Of a DNA stretch of 64,000 nucleotides, positions 51,556-60,850 are shown one piece after another (position 1 is the stretch's first letter; every line of letters starts with the position of its first letter). Made by a program: the position numbers and the translations under genes. The notes under the pieces are model-generated. The model saw only the letters and a list, made by a program, of their open reading frames with translations, did no database searches and was not told where the DNA came from. Location of the stretch: assembly GCF_030506325.1 (NCBI RefSeq), contig NZ_CP120683.1, forward strand, positions 1,364,001-1,428,000, written 5' to 3'. This DNA is from Tunicatimonas pelagia. GTDB taxonomy: Bacteria; Bacteroidota; Bacteroidia; Cytophagales; Cyclobacteriaceae.

Positions 51556-52581
51556 TTACGTCATCAACACTGACTTAAACAAGTCAAACTTTTTCAATGC
51601 TACTCCAGTCCCCCGAACGACGGCTCGTAGCGGATCATCAGCCACGTGTACCGGTAATTTAGTCTTCAGGGCTAACCGCTTATCCAACCCCCGTAGTAAA
51701 GCTCCTCCTCCGGTCAGATGAATTCCATTATCATAAATATCCGCCGAGAGTTCGGGGGGCGAAATTTCTAATGCCTTTAGCACTGCTTCCTCTATTTTAG
51801 AAATAGATTTATCCAGCGCATAAGCAATCTCCGAATAAGAAACCTTAATTACCTTCGGAATACCGGTCATCAAATCGCGTCCGCGAATTTCGTAATCGTC
51901 TGGTTCTTCGTCTAGCTCGGTTAGAGCCGAACCTACTTCCAGTTTCACTTTTTCCGCCGAGCGCTCACCAATTAGCAAATTATGCTGCCGACGCATGTAA
52001 TCCAGAATATCTTTGTTGAAAGTATCGCCCGCTACGCGAATAGATTGGTCGCATACAATCCCCGAAAGAGCAATTACCGCAATTTCGGTTGTCCCCCCAC
52101 CAATATCCACCACCATTGAACCCACCGGTTGGTCAATGTCAATTCCAATTCCGATAGCAGCCGCAATAGGTTCATGTACCATGTATACCTCCTTAGCTCC
52201 GGCGTGTTCCGCTGAGTCGCGAACCGCTCGTTTTTCCACTTCAGTAATACCCGAAGGAATACAGATAATCATGCGGTGGGATGAAGGAAGATAACGGTTT
52301 CCAGTATCAATCATCTTGATCATACCCCGAATCATATGCTCCGCCGCGTGGAAGTCGGCAATTACCCCATCTTTTAGGGGGCGAATAGTTTTTATATTTT
52401 CGTGTGTCTTCTCGTGCATCTGCATCGCTTGCCGGCCAATAGCTAATACTTTATTGGAAGTGCGGTCAATGGCGATGATGGATGGCTCGTCTACGACAAT
52501 TTTTTCTTTATTTATAATCAGCGTATTAGCCGTTCCTAAGTCAATGGCTATATCGCTGGAAAAGAAGTCGAACAATCCCAT
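51556..52581 (-). CDS. mreB: Rod shape-determining protein MreB
   Basis: Actin-like filament protein, 341 residues. Begins with an amphipathic GLFDFFSSDIAIDLGTANTLI (membrane helix and phosphate 1 loop), has VVDIGGGTTEIAVIAL (phosphate 2), EPIAAAIGIGIDI (connect) and GIHLTGGGALLRGLDKRL (adenosine site). It leads the operon mreB-mreC-mreD-mrdA-rodA on the minus strand. Confidence 0.96.
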   Translation of the reverse strand: MGLFDFFSSDIAIDLGTANTLIINKEKIVVDEPSIIAIDRTSNKVLAIGRQAMQMHEKTHENIKTIRPLKDGVIADFHAAEHMIRGMIKMIDTGNRYLPSSHRMIICIPSGITEVEKRAVRDSAEHAGAKEVYMVHEPIAAAIGIGIDIDQPVGSMVVDIGGGTTEIAVIALSGIVCDQSIRVAGDTFNKDILDYMRRQHNLLIGERSAEKVKLEVGSALTELDEEPDDYEIRGRDLMTGIPKVIKVSYSEIAYALDKSISKIEEAVLKALEISPPELSADIYDNGIHLTGGGALLRGLDKRLALKTKLPVHVADDPLRAVVRGTGVALKKFDLFKSVLMT

Positions 52582-52931
52582 AAGTTGATTACTAATGTGG
52601 TTTGAGTGGTATTTTTATTCTTTTTAAGTTATACAAATTTCGTGTAAGACCCACCCATTTCAAATCGTTATTTCGTTAGCCTATGCAATAGGTAAGGAAA
52701 TTAGAGTTTCTTTACGAAACTGTCGGCCTTATTATCTCTTTCTCAACAATCTGCGTAATTCGCGCAAAATTAGATCGAAATTTTAACTATTAATAGGATA
52801 GCTACCTGATTTCTTTCTTCGCCCGGTTTGTTTTCAGCTCTATAGAAATCTCACAAAGCAGTATGAGCAAGAAAAAGTTAGCTTTCTCAGTGGTAACTTA
52901 CTTCTGACCGACTGAAGGGAGTGAAATTACC
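52582..52931. other. Gap upstream of the mre operon
   Basis: 350 bp. A minus-strand TAATTTTG (52765-52772) fits TAnnTTTG about 185 bases upstream of mreB, without a matching -33 element. Otherwise no feature; the adjacent end of the DUF4296 gene shows no T-run terminator. Confidence 0.4.
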
Positions 52932-53309
52932 CTAACGGTTGGCAATACCTAAATCTTTTGCTTTCTCAGCACTGTTCATAACACTTAAACTATCTACTAC
53001 AGCCGAATAGATTTGCTCCATCTCGGCCATATGATCCAGGTAATATTCGTAGCTGCGAAAGTAAATGGAATCAGTCACATTGTGATCTTTGAAGACTGAG
53101 TATTCGTAATTGCGGTAAATAATTTCTATAGAATCAGCATTTCGAGAACCAGTGTAGCTCATCTTGGCTTCGGCCAAGTGAAGATCAATAAGAATGGAGG
53201 CCATGGTTGATTTATCTAGCAAATCAACCGGAGATTCCATTGATTGTTCAGAACTTGCACAAGCTCCCAACAACAAATAGAGAGAAAGAAAAATGTATGA
53301 ATAACGCAT
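52932..53309 (-). CDS. DUF4296 lipoprotein
   Basis: 125 residues with lipobox LLGAC and the DUF4296 body MASILIDLHLAEAKMSYTG ... DHNVTDSIYFRSYEYYLDHMAEMEQIYSAVVDSL. This family is a Bacteroidota-specific lipoprotein of unknown function, related to peptidyl-prolyl-isomerase-neighbouring or envelope genes in some genomes. It lies 121 bp downstream of yicC on the same strand. Confidence 0.85.
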   Translation of the reverse strand: MRYSYIFLSLYLLLGACASSEQSMESPVDLLDKSTMASILIDLHLAEAKMSYTGSRNADSIEIIYRNYEYSVFKDHNVTDSIYFRSYEYYLDHMAEMEQIYSAVVDSLSVMNSAEKAKDLGIANR

Positions 53310-53430
53310 TATTAGAGATCAACAGATCATTGGTATACTTATTACCGAAACGAGCCACTAAAAGTTCTCATTGTCATGATCTGATTTTTTAGCTAGTTGC
53401 CACAATCTAAGCAGCTGTTAACAGCTATTG

Positions 53431-54306
53431 CTAAAGCACATTTAATACTTGCTCTTTAATCTTCTCCAGCTCTTCCTTCATAGCTACCACATGGTGCTGA
53501 ATAGCTGCATCGTTGGCTTTGGCTCCAATAGTGTTGATCTCCCGACCAATCTCTTGACTAACGAAGCCTAGCTTTTTCCCGGAGGCCTGAGGTTCAGCCA
53601 GCACTTCTGAGAAGAACGATAAGTGATTAGACAGGCGAACGATTTCTTCGTTAATATCAAGCTTCTCCAGGTAATAAATCATTTCTTGCTCAAAGCGGTT
53701 CTCATCTATATTTTCCTGGGAGATTTCTTGAAGCTGGGATTGAATACGCTCCCGGAAGTGAGCGTTCCGACGGGGCACCTCACCTTTCACGCACGTTAGT
53801 GCAGTGGCTATTTGGTGTACTCTTTCTTTAATATCTTTTTCTAGCGCAGCTCCTTCTTGCCGCCGAAAGGAGACACATCGCTCTAAAGTTTGCTGAATGC
53901 ACGTTTTTACTAACGACCACAACGCAGTATCTACCTCACCAGCATTAGCATTTTGAACAACATCAGGCGACTGAGCTGCCAAACGAAACAAATCATTGGT
54001 AGATTCCCCCAGTTCCTTAGCAACTTTCTGGTATGTTTGAAAATACAATTTCAGTAAATCCTCGTTAACCTGATATCCACTTACATTTGCTTTTTTCTCT
54101 TCCATTTCTACCACTAAGTTCACCTTTCCCCGTTTTAGCTGATCTGATATCATTGTTCGTACTTCTAACTCGTATCCACTGAGTGCTCGGGGCAGTTTGA
54201 TACTAACATCCAAATATTTCGAGTTTAACGTTTTTACTTCAGCGGTAATGTCAGCTATATTATCGGAAACTTTTGATTTTCCGTAGCCAGTCATAGACAA
54301 GATCAT
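53431..54306 (-). CDS. YicC family endoribonuclease
   Basis: 291 residues. N-terminal MTGYGKSKVSDNIADITAEVKTLNSKYLDVSIKLPRAL and C-terminal SNHLSFFSEVLAEPQASGKKLGFVSQEIGREINTIGAKANDAAIQHHVVAMKEELEKIKEQ are the YicC_N and DUF1732 domains. YicC-type proteins act as RNases with roles in stress and sporulation-like physiology. It precedes nothing but DUF4296 and follows gmk, a gene order common to many bacteria. Confidence 0.92.
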   Translation of the reverse strand: MILSMTGYGKSKVSDNIADITAEVKTLNSKYLDVSIKLPRALSGYELEVRTMISDQLKRGKVNLVVEMEEKKANVSGYQVNEDLLKLYFQTYQKVAKELGESTNDLFRLAAQSPDVVQNANAGEVDTALWSLVKTCIQQTLERCVSFRRQEGAALEKDIKERVHQIATALTCVKGEVPRRNAHFRERIQSQLQEISQENIDENRFEQEMIYYLEKLDINEEIVRLSNHLSFFSEVLAEPQASGKKLGFVSQEIGREINTIGAKANDAAIQHHVVAMKEELEKIKEQVLNVL

Positions 54307-54372
54307 ACAATGGTATTAACGAGATAAAGAGCGCAAGATGAATATAATTTATTGAAACACAAGATGAGGGAG

Positions 54373-54945
54373 CTAACGGGTAAATGCTTGGTATAGCTGC
54401 TGCACCTCTTGCTTGGCTTTTTCTAGATCATCGTTGACGACTGTTGCATCAAAGTACTTTTCAAACCCAAGCTCGTATTCGGTTTTTTCTAGGCGGTGTT
54501 GAATACTTTGGGCAGAATCTGTGTTCCGGGCTAGTAACCGATCCTTAAGTGCCTCTAAAGAAGGAGGGCGAACGAACACGGCCAATGCTCTATCGCCGAA
54601 GTAGCTTTTTAGATTGATGCCCCCTTTTACGTCTACATCAAAGATAACGTTCTTCTGGCTGCGCCATATTCTGTCTATCTCTGATTTCAAGGTTCCGTAG
54701 TAGCGATCAGGGTACACTTCTTGCCACTCAATAAACGCATCCTTCTGCAATTGCTGCCGAAACTCGTTGGGAGAGAAAAAGTAATAATCACGTTCATGAG
54801 TTTCGCTACCTCGCTGCTCGCGGGTAGTAGCTGATATTGAAAATGAAAGATTGGGATTAACCGCAAGAAGATAATGAACCAAGGTAGTTTTCCCTGAGCC
54901 AGAAGGCGCTGAGAAAATGATAGCTTTGCCCTGAAAAGGGGACAT
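54373..54945 (-). CDS. gmk: Guanylate kinase
   Basis: 190 residues, converts GMP to GDP. P-loop IIFSAPSGSGKTTLVHYLL (residues 9-27), STT(R)-type SISATTREQRGSETHERDYYF, the GMP-binding YGTLKSEIDRIW and VFDVDVKGGINLKSYF. Immediately downstream (no gap) of the anti-sigma-like gene. Confidence 0.95.
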   Translation of the reverse strand: MSPFQGKAIIFSAPSGSGKTTLVHYLLAVNPNLSFSISATTREQRGSETHERDYYFFSPNEFRQQLQKDAFIEWQEVYPDRYYGTLKSEIDRIWRSQKNVIFDVDVKGGINLKSYFGDRALAVFVRPPSLEALKDRLLARNTDSAQSIQHRLEKTEYELGFEKYFDATVVNDDLEKAKQEVQQLYQAFTR

Positions 54946-55197
54946 CTACGATATATTTTGTGGGTTTATGTGCTTACGAATATCACTGAGTAGGTCGTCA
55001 GGAGCATTGAATCGCCCCAATTTAATCTTTAACGTTTCACGGAAGGCTTTTTCTTTTTCGTAGCAATCCAGCACCTCAGGCCAATTAACGGCGTATTGAT
55101 GAAAGAAGTCAACATCTTCGGTAGAAGCTTGGCTATCGAGCACCAATGGTAGTAACTCCAGGCAACGTGAGTAGTGGGGCGAGTCCTTAGGTAACAT
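54946..55197 (-). CDS. Small anti-sigma-factor-like protein
   Basis: 83 residues, cytosolic. HYSRCLELLPLVLDSQASTEDVDFFHQYAVNWPEVLDCYEKEKAFRETLKIKLG follows the layout of ZAS-type anti-sigma factors (sigma-binding helices and ...CYEKEK), but the usual HxxxCxxC is reduced to H with a single distant C. It lies 67 bp downstream of an ECF sigma gene and directly abuts gmk. Partnership with that sigma is inferred from position and shape; binding without zinc, or no binding at all, is possible. Confidence 0.6.
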   Translation of the reverse strand: MLPKDSPHYSRCLELLPLVLDSQASTEDVDFFHQYAVNWPEVLDCYEKEKAFRETLKIKLGRFNAPDDLLSDIRKHINPQNIS

Positions 55198-55264
55198 AGG
55201 CGTACAGCATTAAATCAAGAATCAAAAAATTTGCTTACATAATATTTTCATAGCTAAAAAGTGC

Positions 55265-55918
55265 TTAACCTTGGTATCCCATTGATTCAGCGTAAGACTT
55301 TAGCTTTTCTTTCAAAAGGTTGCGAGCGCGATGGAGACGCGAGCGGACAGTTCCAATCGGAATATCCAGAATTTTAGCCATTTCCTCGTAAGTAAACCCT
55401 TCTAGGTCGCACAAGATGATCACGGTCCGGAAGTCAACTGCTAAAGTATTGAGTGCGTTGGAAACTTCATCTCCAATCATATCTTGAACCGCTTCTACCC
55501 TCAGGTCAGTTGTAATACTTGCGTCTACATCTTCTGAGTTGTAGTAGGTCTCAACTTCCTGATAGTCAACCTTAGAGGGCTCTTTGCTCTTCTTTCTAAA
55601 GTCATTGATGAAGCTGTTCTTCAGTATGCGGAACAGCCACGCTTTGGCATTAGTTCCTCGCTGAAATGAATCAATAAACCGGAACGCTTTCAGATATGTC
55701 TCCTGCACCAAGTCTTTAGCATCGTCTTCATCGAAGGTAAGACGATACGCAAAGTTGTACATAGAATCTATCTGAGGTAGGAATTCGTTATCAAAAATAT
55801 CTATCTTTTCTGCTTCCGAATACTGATTGCGACGGGTTTCCACAACTTCTTCTGTCGTTTCGCTCGTTTGAGCTTCCTGGCTCTCAGTATTTTGCAGTTT
55901 TTCATTATTATCCGCCAT
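55265..55918 (-). CDS. ECF RNA polymerase sigma factor
   Basis: 217 residues from ATG 55918. A 40-residue charged, disordered N-terminus precedes sigma region 2 (DNEFLPQIDSMYNFAYRLTFDEDDAKDLVQETYLKAFRFIDSF, AKAWLFRILKNSFINDFRKK) and region 4 (VDFRTVIILCDLEGFTYEEMAKILDIPIGTVRSRLHRARNLLKEKL). Members of this subgroup occur once per genome in many Bacteroidota and include factors linked to type IX secretion control, so a regulatory tie to porT/porZ is possible but unproven. A TTG four codons up is a weaker start. Confidence 0.92.
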   Translation of the reverse strand: MADNNEKLQNTESQEAQTSETTEEVVETRRNQYSEAEKIDIFDNEFLPQIDSMYNFAYRLTFDEDDAKDLVQETYLKAFRFIDSFQRGTNAKAWLFRILKNSFINDFRKKSKEPSKVDYQEVETYYNSEDVDASITTDLRVEAVQDMIGDEVSNALNTLAVDFRTVIILCDLEGFTYEEMAKILDIPIGTVRSRLHRARNLLKEKLKSYAESMGYQG

Positions 55919-55993
55919 AATTATGCTCAATTATATGGTAGTCTTTCGTTTTATTTAACTAACTCAAGCCCGTAATGTTATTGCAATTATTAA

Positions 55994-56001
55994 TAACTTT
56001 G
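55994..56001 (+). promoter_or_regulatory. Candidate -7 element for the DUF4293 gene
   Basis: TAACTTTG matches TAnnTTTG 60 bases upstream of the start. No -33 TTG at the expected spacing. Confidence 0.5.
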
Positions 56002-56060
56002 CGCCCGATTTAAGCTTATCTTATACGTAGATTCTAAAAAAAAGATACTAGCCATTAGTT

Positions 56061-56546
56061 ATGTTACAAAGAGTTCAATCATTATTTCTATTAGGAGTGG
56101 CCATCTGTATGGGACTATTATTGTTAGTTAATATCTGGGAAGAAACCATTATTGAGCAGCAAAAGGTGCTGGTGCTGGATGCCTACGCCATTGAGTCGGT
56201 CTCTATGACTGATGAAGCCGGAGAAGCGGTAGTGGCCCAAAGTGCCTGGCCTATTGCCGTGCTGGCGACCTTGGCAATGGCTACCGCCTTTTTTGGAATT
56301 TTTCGCTACCGCAACCGCTTGTTTCAAATAAAACTGGGGTTGCTTAACTCACTGCTCATCGGCGGAACCTTAGCTGCTATTGTCTACTTCAGCTTTGAAG
56401 GAGAAGAACTTTCCGCCAACACCATACAGGGCGACTACGAATTCGGATTGTACTTGCCTGCCGTAGCAATGGTGCTGAACCTCTTAGCCAATCGCTTCAT
56501 CCGCCGCGATGAAATGCTCGTCCGCTCAGCTAATCGATTGAGATAA
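56061..56546 (+). CDS. DUF4293 membrane protein
   Basis: 161 residues with four spans: LQRVQSLFLLGVAICMGLLLLVNIW, PIAVLATLAMATAFFGIF, LLNSLLIGGTLAAIVYF and LYLPAVAMVLNLLANRFIRRDEMLVRSANRLR. The N-terminal MLQRVQS and C-terminal NRFIRRDE(M/L)LVRSANRLR are family hallmarks. Bacteroidota-specific, function unknown. Divergent from the ECF sigma gene. Confidence 0.88.
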   Translation: MLQRVQSLFLLGVAICMGLLLLVNIWEETIIEQQKVLVLDAYAIESVSMTDEAGEAVVAQSAWPIAVLATLAMATAFFGIFRYRNRLFQIKLGLLNSLLIGGTLAAIVYFSFEGEELSANTIQGDYEFGLYLPAVAMVLNLLANRFIRRDEMLVRSANRLR

Positions 56547-56694
56547 CAAGTGTGCCATATTACTGAACTCAGAATCTCGAACACTTGAACACCCTAGCAC
56601 TTTTTAATAAAGTTTTACTACATCAAAACTTTAAATTGCTCTATGGTCAATAAGGCGATAGCAGGTTCCGTTGTTTGCTTATTAGCTACCGACA

Positions 56695-57408
56695 ATGTTA
56701 TCTATGACTACGGGAAGAATTCAGCGTGAAGGTAGAAAGAACATACCATACAGCGGGCAAGTTTTCAGCGTAGTCCTCCTACTATCGGTTCACCTTTCGG
56801 TTTGCGGACAGCACATATTTATGGATGCTCGAGATGGTAACGAATATGAAATAGTTGAAATAGCGAGCTATCGCTGGTTCAAAGAGAATATTCGGTACCA
56901 AACCCCTACCAGTTGGTGCAGTGAGAATCCCCACTCAGAAGCCTGTCAGTACGGAAACTACTACTACCCCACCGATCTGGTGAATATTTGCCCTGAGGGT
57001 TGGCGTGTTCCCACCTGGCTCGAGTACCGAGCCGCTATCAAAGAGATTGAGCATTACTATGGCTTAGCTGATTCGGTAAAATACGTAGCAAGTCAGCAGA
57101 ATTTATATAAAGATTTACTACTAGACAGCGAATGGATCGTAAACTTATCACTAATGGACGATTCTACGTTCCTAGATATGGCCGCTACTGGCTGGGTAGA
57201 AGGCAACAAGTGGAAACCCCAAGAACAAACTACAGTATGGATCATCCACGATGTATCAAACACTCCCCAACCGCATGTTCATGTAAAACATAATGAAATA
57301 ATTATGCACTCACACGGGCATCATGTATTGGACAAACCAAAGAATATGAGGCGGTTCGCCGTTCGTTGTATTTGTGATGCCAATCAAGCTAGTAGAGATG
57401 GTAAGTAA
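56695..57408 (+). CDS. FISUMP-domain exported protein
   Basis: 237 residues. Signal peptide (SVVLLLSVHLSVCGQ) followed by a Fibrobacter succinogenes major paralogous domain: DARDGNEYEIVEIASYRWFKENIRY, YGNYYYPTDLVNICPEGWRVPTWLEYRAAIKEI, and an FAVRCICD ending. Histidine-rich stretch HVHVKHNEIIMHSHGHHVL near residues 195-213. ATG at 56704 is an alternative start. It precedes an LA_2272-repeat gene by 7 bp; joint function at the cell surface is possible. Domain role unknown. Confidence 0.8.
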   Translation: MLSMTTGRIQREGRKNIPYSGQVFSVVLLLSVHLSVCGQHIFMDARDGNEYEIVEIASYRWFKENIRYQTPTSWCSENPHSEACQYGNYYYPTDLVNICPEGWRVPTWLEYRAAIKEIEHYYGLADSVKYVASQQNLYKDLLLDSEWIVNLSLMDDSTFLDMAATGWVEGNKWKPQEQTTVWIIHDVSNTPQPHVHVKHNEIIMHSHGHHVLDKPKNMRRFAVRCICDANQASRDGK

Positions 57409-57415
57409 GTAAACT

Positions 57416-58786
57416 ATGCATTTACCTGCTATACTCTATCGGCTTCTGCTTTGCCTCTTGTTTATCGTAATAAAATGCTCAGCGGTTTGCTATAGTCAAC
57501 AAACTTCGCATTCTACTTCCACCCTGAATCTGACGCTAGTCCCGGGTTTGAGTTCTGTTGGTCTTGATCCGTCTAATCACTATTCCTATCTCACCTTCAA
57601 TATTTTATCTGGATACCAGCGAGGTAACTACTGGCTTCAACTCAGCGGAATATCATCCGCTACGATAGAACAGGCTAATGGAATTCAGATAGCTGGATTG
57701 GCTAACATTGTCGGAGTGGATTACTACCAAGGTTTATCGCCCAAAGCAATTCTTAAAGCAGAGAAGGAAGGGGATACTCCATTTCTGAACGGAATTCAAT
57801 TCAGTAGTTTAATGAACTATGTTCGCGGACGAGCCAGTGGCGGACAAATTTCTCTAGGAGCTAATATTGCGAAGAAGTCTACAACTGGAGCGCAAATTGG
57901 CGGGTTTCTCAACTATTCCGGCGGACTGCTGATCGGGGTGCAATTGGGTAGCTTGGCAAATATTGCGAAAGGATCTACTATGGGCGTTCAGATTGCTCCG
58001 TACAATCGTACTTTCCGAGAGCTTAGTGGGTTTCAAATAGGATTAGCTAATAGGGCAAAGACAATAGAGGGAAAGAACTCCGTGCAAGAAGACGCATCTA
58101 CCGGAGTACAGTTAGGCTTAGTGAATTTCAGTAGAGTCATGAATGGTTTACAGATTGGATTAATTAACGTGTCGGGTGATAATCAGGGCACCCACATTGG
58201 TCTAATCAATGTCTACCGAACTCCGCACAAAAAAGGTAAGCCCGATAGTACGCCATTCGGTCTGCTGAATCTTGGCAACAGCACCTCACTAGAAACTTTT
58301 GTAGACGAAACCTTTTTGATGAATTTTTCCATCAGCACCGGAAATATCAAAAACGCCGGACTTTTACCTGCCAGAAGTTTGAAGCGTATTATGAATCAGA
58401 TTATATACCGACAATCTCATTTCTCCGAGAGTACGTATCGCGCCTACGGCTGGAACTGGCAGAAACAGTTCTATAATTATTCTCCCGACATTACCGGAGA
58501 ATTCTACTTTGTAAGTCTCGGCTTCGGAACTTCCTACGTTGATTTCGCTGAAGCAAAGCACAAGACCAATCTGCTTTCGGAAATTGGGCTAACTATGGGT
58601 TCGCGCTTGTTCTATAAAAATAAATCTACTTATCTGTACGCTACACTAGATGCCAACTATTTTTACAGTAACGATGGACAAACGCTAGCTCCGAATAATC
58701 TTAGCCGATCTTTCGGTGAAGAAGGCAATCACCAAACCCACGAATTATGGCCGGGATTAGCAGTAGGACTAAAATACACTTTATGA
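57416..58786 (+). CDS. LA_2272 family surface repeat protein
   Basis: 456 residues. N-terminal signal (IVIKCSAVCYSQ) then repeated beta modules of the form G-x-Q-x-G-x-x-N: GIQIAGLANIVG, GGQISLGANIAK, GAQIGGFLNYSG, GVQLGSLANIAK, GVQLGLVNFSRV, GLQIGLINVSGD, GTHIGLINVY. The C-terminal part is a beta-barrel-like region ending in KYTL. Members are exported and of unknown function. Cotranscribed with the FISUMP gene by spacing (7 bp). Confidence 0.8.
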   Translation: MHLPAILYRLLLCLLFIVIKCSAVCYSQQTSHSTSTLNLTLVPGLSSVGLDPSNHYSYLTFNILSGYQRGNYWLQLSGISSATIEQANGIQIAGLANIVGVDYYQGLSPKAILKAEKEGDTPFLNGIQFSSLMNYVRGRASGGQISLGANIAKKSTTGAQIGGFLNYSGGLLIGVQLGSLANIAKGSTMGVQIAPYNRTFRELSGFQIGLANRAKTIEGKNSVQEDASTGVQLGLVNFSRVMNGLQIGLINVSGDNQGTHIGLINVYRTPHKKGKPDSTPFGLLNLGNSTSLETFVDETFLMNFSISTGNIKNAGLLPARSLKRIMNQIIYRQSHFSESTYRAYGWNWQKQFYNYSPDITGEFYFVSLGFGTSYVDFAEAKHKTNLLSEIGLTMGSRLFYKNKSTYLYATLDANYFYSNDGQTLAPNNLSRSFGEEGNHQTHELWPGLAVGLKYTL

Positions 58787-58879
58787 TATTGAGCTAATCT
58801 GTAAACAGAGAGTGCCGAAGTGTTCAAAGTTATTCACAAACACCATAACACATTAACACTAAAGCACCATATCGTTCTC

Positions 58880-58892
58880 TGACAAAGTGTCA
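58880..58892 (+). promoter_or_regulatory. TGACA-AAG-TGTCA palindrome upstream of htpG
   Basis: A perfect 5-bp inverted repeat with a 3-bp spacer lies 75-87 bases upstream of the chaperone start. It could be a heat-shock regulator site. No TAnnTTTG element was found for htpG, which leaves room for another sigma or activator. Confidence 0.4.
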
Positions 58893-58966
58893 CGTTTCTA
58901 CTCGTTGGAATGTATTTTGAAATAGGTTTCAACAAAAATCTGTACACTCCAAAACGTAACATAAAT

Positions 58967-60793
58967 ATGGTAGAAGAAAAAGGAACCATCTCGATCAATA
59001 CCGAGAACATCTTCCCGATTATTAAAAAATTTTTGTATTCCGATCACGAAATTTTCTTGCGGGAGCTAGTCTCCAATGCAGTGGATGCCACGCAGAAGAT
59101 AAAGCGATTAGCCGCCATTGGCGAATACAAAGAAGAACTTGGTGACCTAAAGGTGAAGATCACTATTAACGAAAAGACAAAAACCTTGACCGTCAGTGAT
59201 AACGGTATCGGGATGACCGATGAGGAAGTAAAAAAATATATTAACCAGATTGCCTTCTCCGGAGCTACTGAGTTTGTAGAGAAGTATAAAGACAAGGGTG
59301 AAGAAAACCAGATTATCGGAAATTTCGGTCTGGGATTCTACTCCTCCTTCATGGTAGCCGATAAAGTTGACTTGATTACCAAATCGCATCAGGAGGGTAG
59401 TGAAGCAGTACAGTGGACTTGCGACGGAAGTACCGAATTTGAAATCACCTCAGCCGTTCGGAAAAACCGAGGAACGGACGTAGTACTTTATCTGAATGAA
59501 GATTCTGAAGAATTTTTAGAGAAAGCCCGGGTTCAGGGAATCCTGGATAAATACTGTAAATTCCTACCAATTGAGGTTGAGTTTGACGAAAAAGTAGTCA
59601 ACAATCCCAATCCAATCTGGACTAAATCTCCTTCCGATCTGAAGGACGAAGACTATCTAGCTTTCTACAAAGAACTCTACCCTTTTTCCGAAGATCCGCT
59701 TTTCTGGATTCATCTCAACGTTGATTACCCCTTCAACCTTACTGGCGTTCTCTACTTCCCCAAGATCAAGAACGATCTGGAGATGAACCGGAACAAGATT
59801 CAACTGTACTCCCGTCAGGTATTTATTACTGATGAGGTAAAAGACGTAGTACCCGAGTTCTTGATGCTATTGCACGGAATTATTGATTCACCGGACATCC
59901 CGCTCAACGTATCGCGTAGCTACTTGCAGTCAGACGGTAATGTGAAGAAAATCAATGCTCACATTACCAAGAAGGTCGCTGACAAACTGAATGAGCTTTT
60001 CAAGAAAGATCGCAAAGCCTACGAAGAGAAATTTGATAACATCGGCTTATTCGTAAAGTACGGAATGATTTCGGAAGATAAATTCTACGAAAAAGCACTG
60101 AAGTTTGCGCTATTCAAAAATACGGATGGTGAGTACGCTACGTTTGATGAGTACCGCGAGAAAGTAGCCCCCAACCAAACCGATAAAGATGGAAACTTAG
60201 TGTACTTGTATACTACTGATGCAGGAAAGCAGGACACCTTCATTCAATCGGCCAAGAAGCGTTCCTACGATGTGCTTCAACTCGATGGACCTATTGATAG
60301 CCACTTTATTAACATGTTGGAGCAGAAGCTGGAAAAAACTAGCTTGAAGCGAGTGGATGCCGATATTGCCGACAAGCTCGTAGAAAAAGACGAAAAGATA
60401 GAAAGCGTACTTTCCGATAAGGAAAAAGATAGCGTAAAAGAAGTTTACGAAAAAGTGTTGGACAGTAAAAGCATGACGGTTTCGGTAGAGTCACTCTCGC
60501 CGGATGAAATGCCCGTAACCATCACGCTACCTGAATTTATGCGTCGCATGAAAGATATGGCTGCCACCGGAGGCGGAGGTTTTGCGATGATGGGGCAAAT
60601 GCCCGATCAGTACAGCGTGGCGGTGAATGCGAACCATCCGCTTACCAAGAAAATTCTGGAAGAGAGCGATGAGAGTGCGAAAGACCAATTAGCTAAGCAA
60701 GCCATAGATTTGGCTAAACTCTCGCAGAATATGCTTACCGGAGCTGACCTTACCAGTTTTATTCAACGCTCAGTAGAGATGACCGCTCAGTAA
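58967..60793 (+). CDS. htpG: Molecular chaperone HtpG (Hsp90)
   Basis: 608 residues from ATG 58967, which starts VEEKGTISINTENIFPIIKKFLYSDHEIFLRELVSNAVDATQKI, the Hsp90 ATP-binding domain. Also seen: DNGIGMTDEEVKKYINQIAFSGATEF, IGNFGLGFYSSFMVADKVD, and the middle domain FPLNFTLTG-like PFNLTGVLYFPKI with LNVSRSYLQSDGNVKKI. Residues past 570 end in ADLTSFIQRSVEMTAQ. ATG at 58910 would add a 19-residue unconserved leader. A terminator follows at 60819. Confidence 0.95.
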   Translation: MVEEKGTISINTENIFPIIKKFLYSDHEIFLRELVSNAVDATQKIKRLAAIGEYKEELGDLKVKITINEKTKTLTVSDNGIGMTDEEVKKYINQIAFSGATEFVEKYKDKGEENQIIGNFGLGFYSSFMVADKVDLITKSHQEGSEAVQWTCDGSTEFEITSAVRKNRGTDVVLYLNEDSEEFLEKARVQGILDKYCKFLPIEVEFDEKVVNNPNPIWTKSPSDLKDEDYLAFYKELYPFSEDPLFWIHLNVDYPFNLTGVLYFPKIKNDLEMNRNKIQLYSRQVFITDEVKDVVPEFLMLLHGIIDSPDIPLNVSRSYLQSDGNVKKINAHITKKVADKLNELFKKDRKAYEEKFDNIGLFVKYGMISEDKFYEKALKFALFKNTDGEYATFDEYREKVAPNQTDKDGNLVYLYTTDAGKQDTFIQSAKKRSYDVLQLDGPIDSHFINMLEQKLEKTSLKRVDADIADKLVEKDEKIESVLSDKEKDSVKEVYEKVLDSKSMTVSVESLSPDEMPVTITLPEFMRRMKDMAATGGGGFAMMGQMPDQYSVAVNANHPLTKKILEESDESAKDQLAKQAIDLAKLSQNMLTGADLTSFIQRSVEMTAQ

Positions 60794-60818
60794 GCTGTTT
60801 TCCCTCTTATTTCATTCA

Positions 60819-60850
60819 AGCCTGTTCGCTTTGCACGGACAGGTTTTTTT
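60819..60850 (+). terminator. Intrinsic terminator of htpG
   Basis: CCTGTTCG and CGGACAGG form an 8-bp stem (one G-U) with a 7-base loop, followed by TTTTTTT. It lies 26 bp after the stop codon. Confidence 0.85.
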
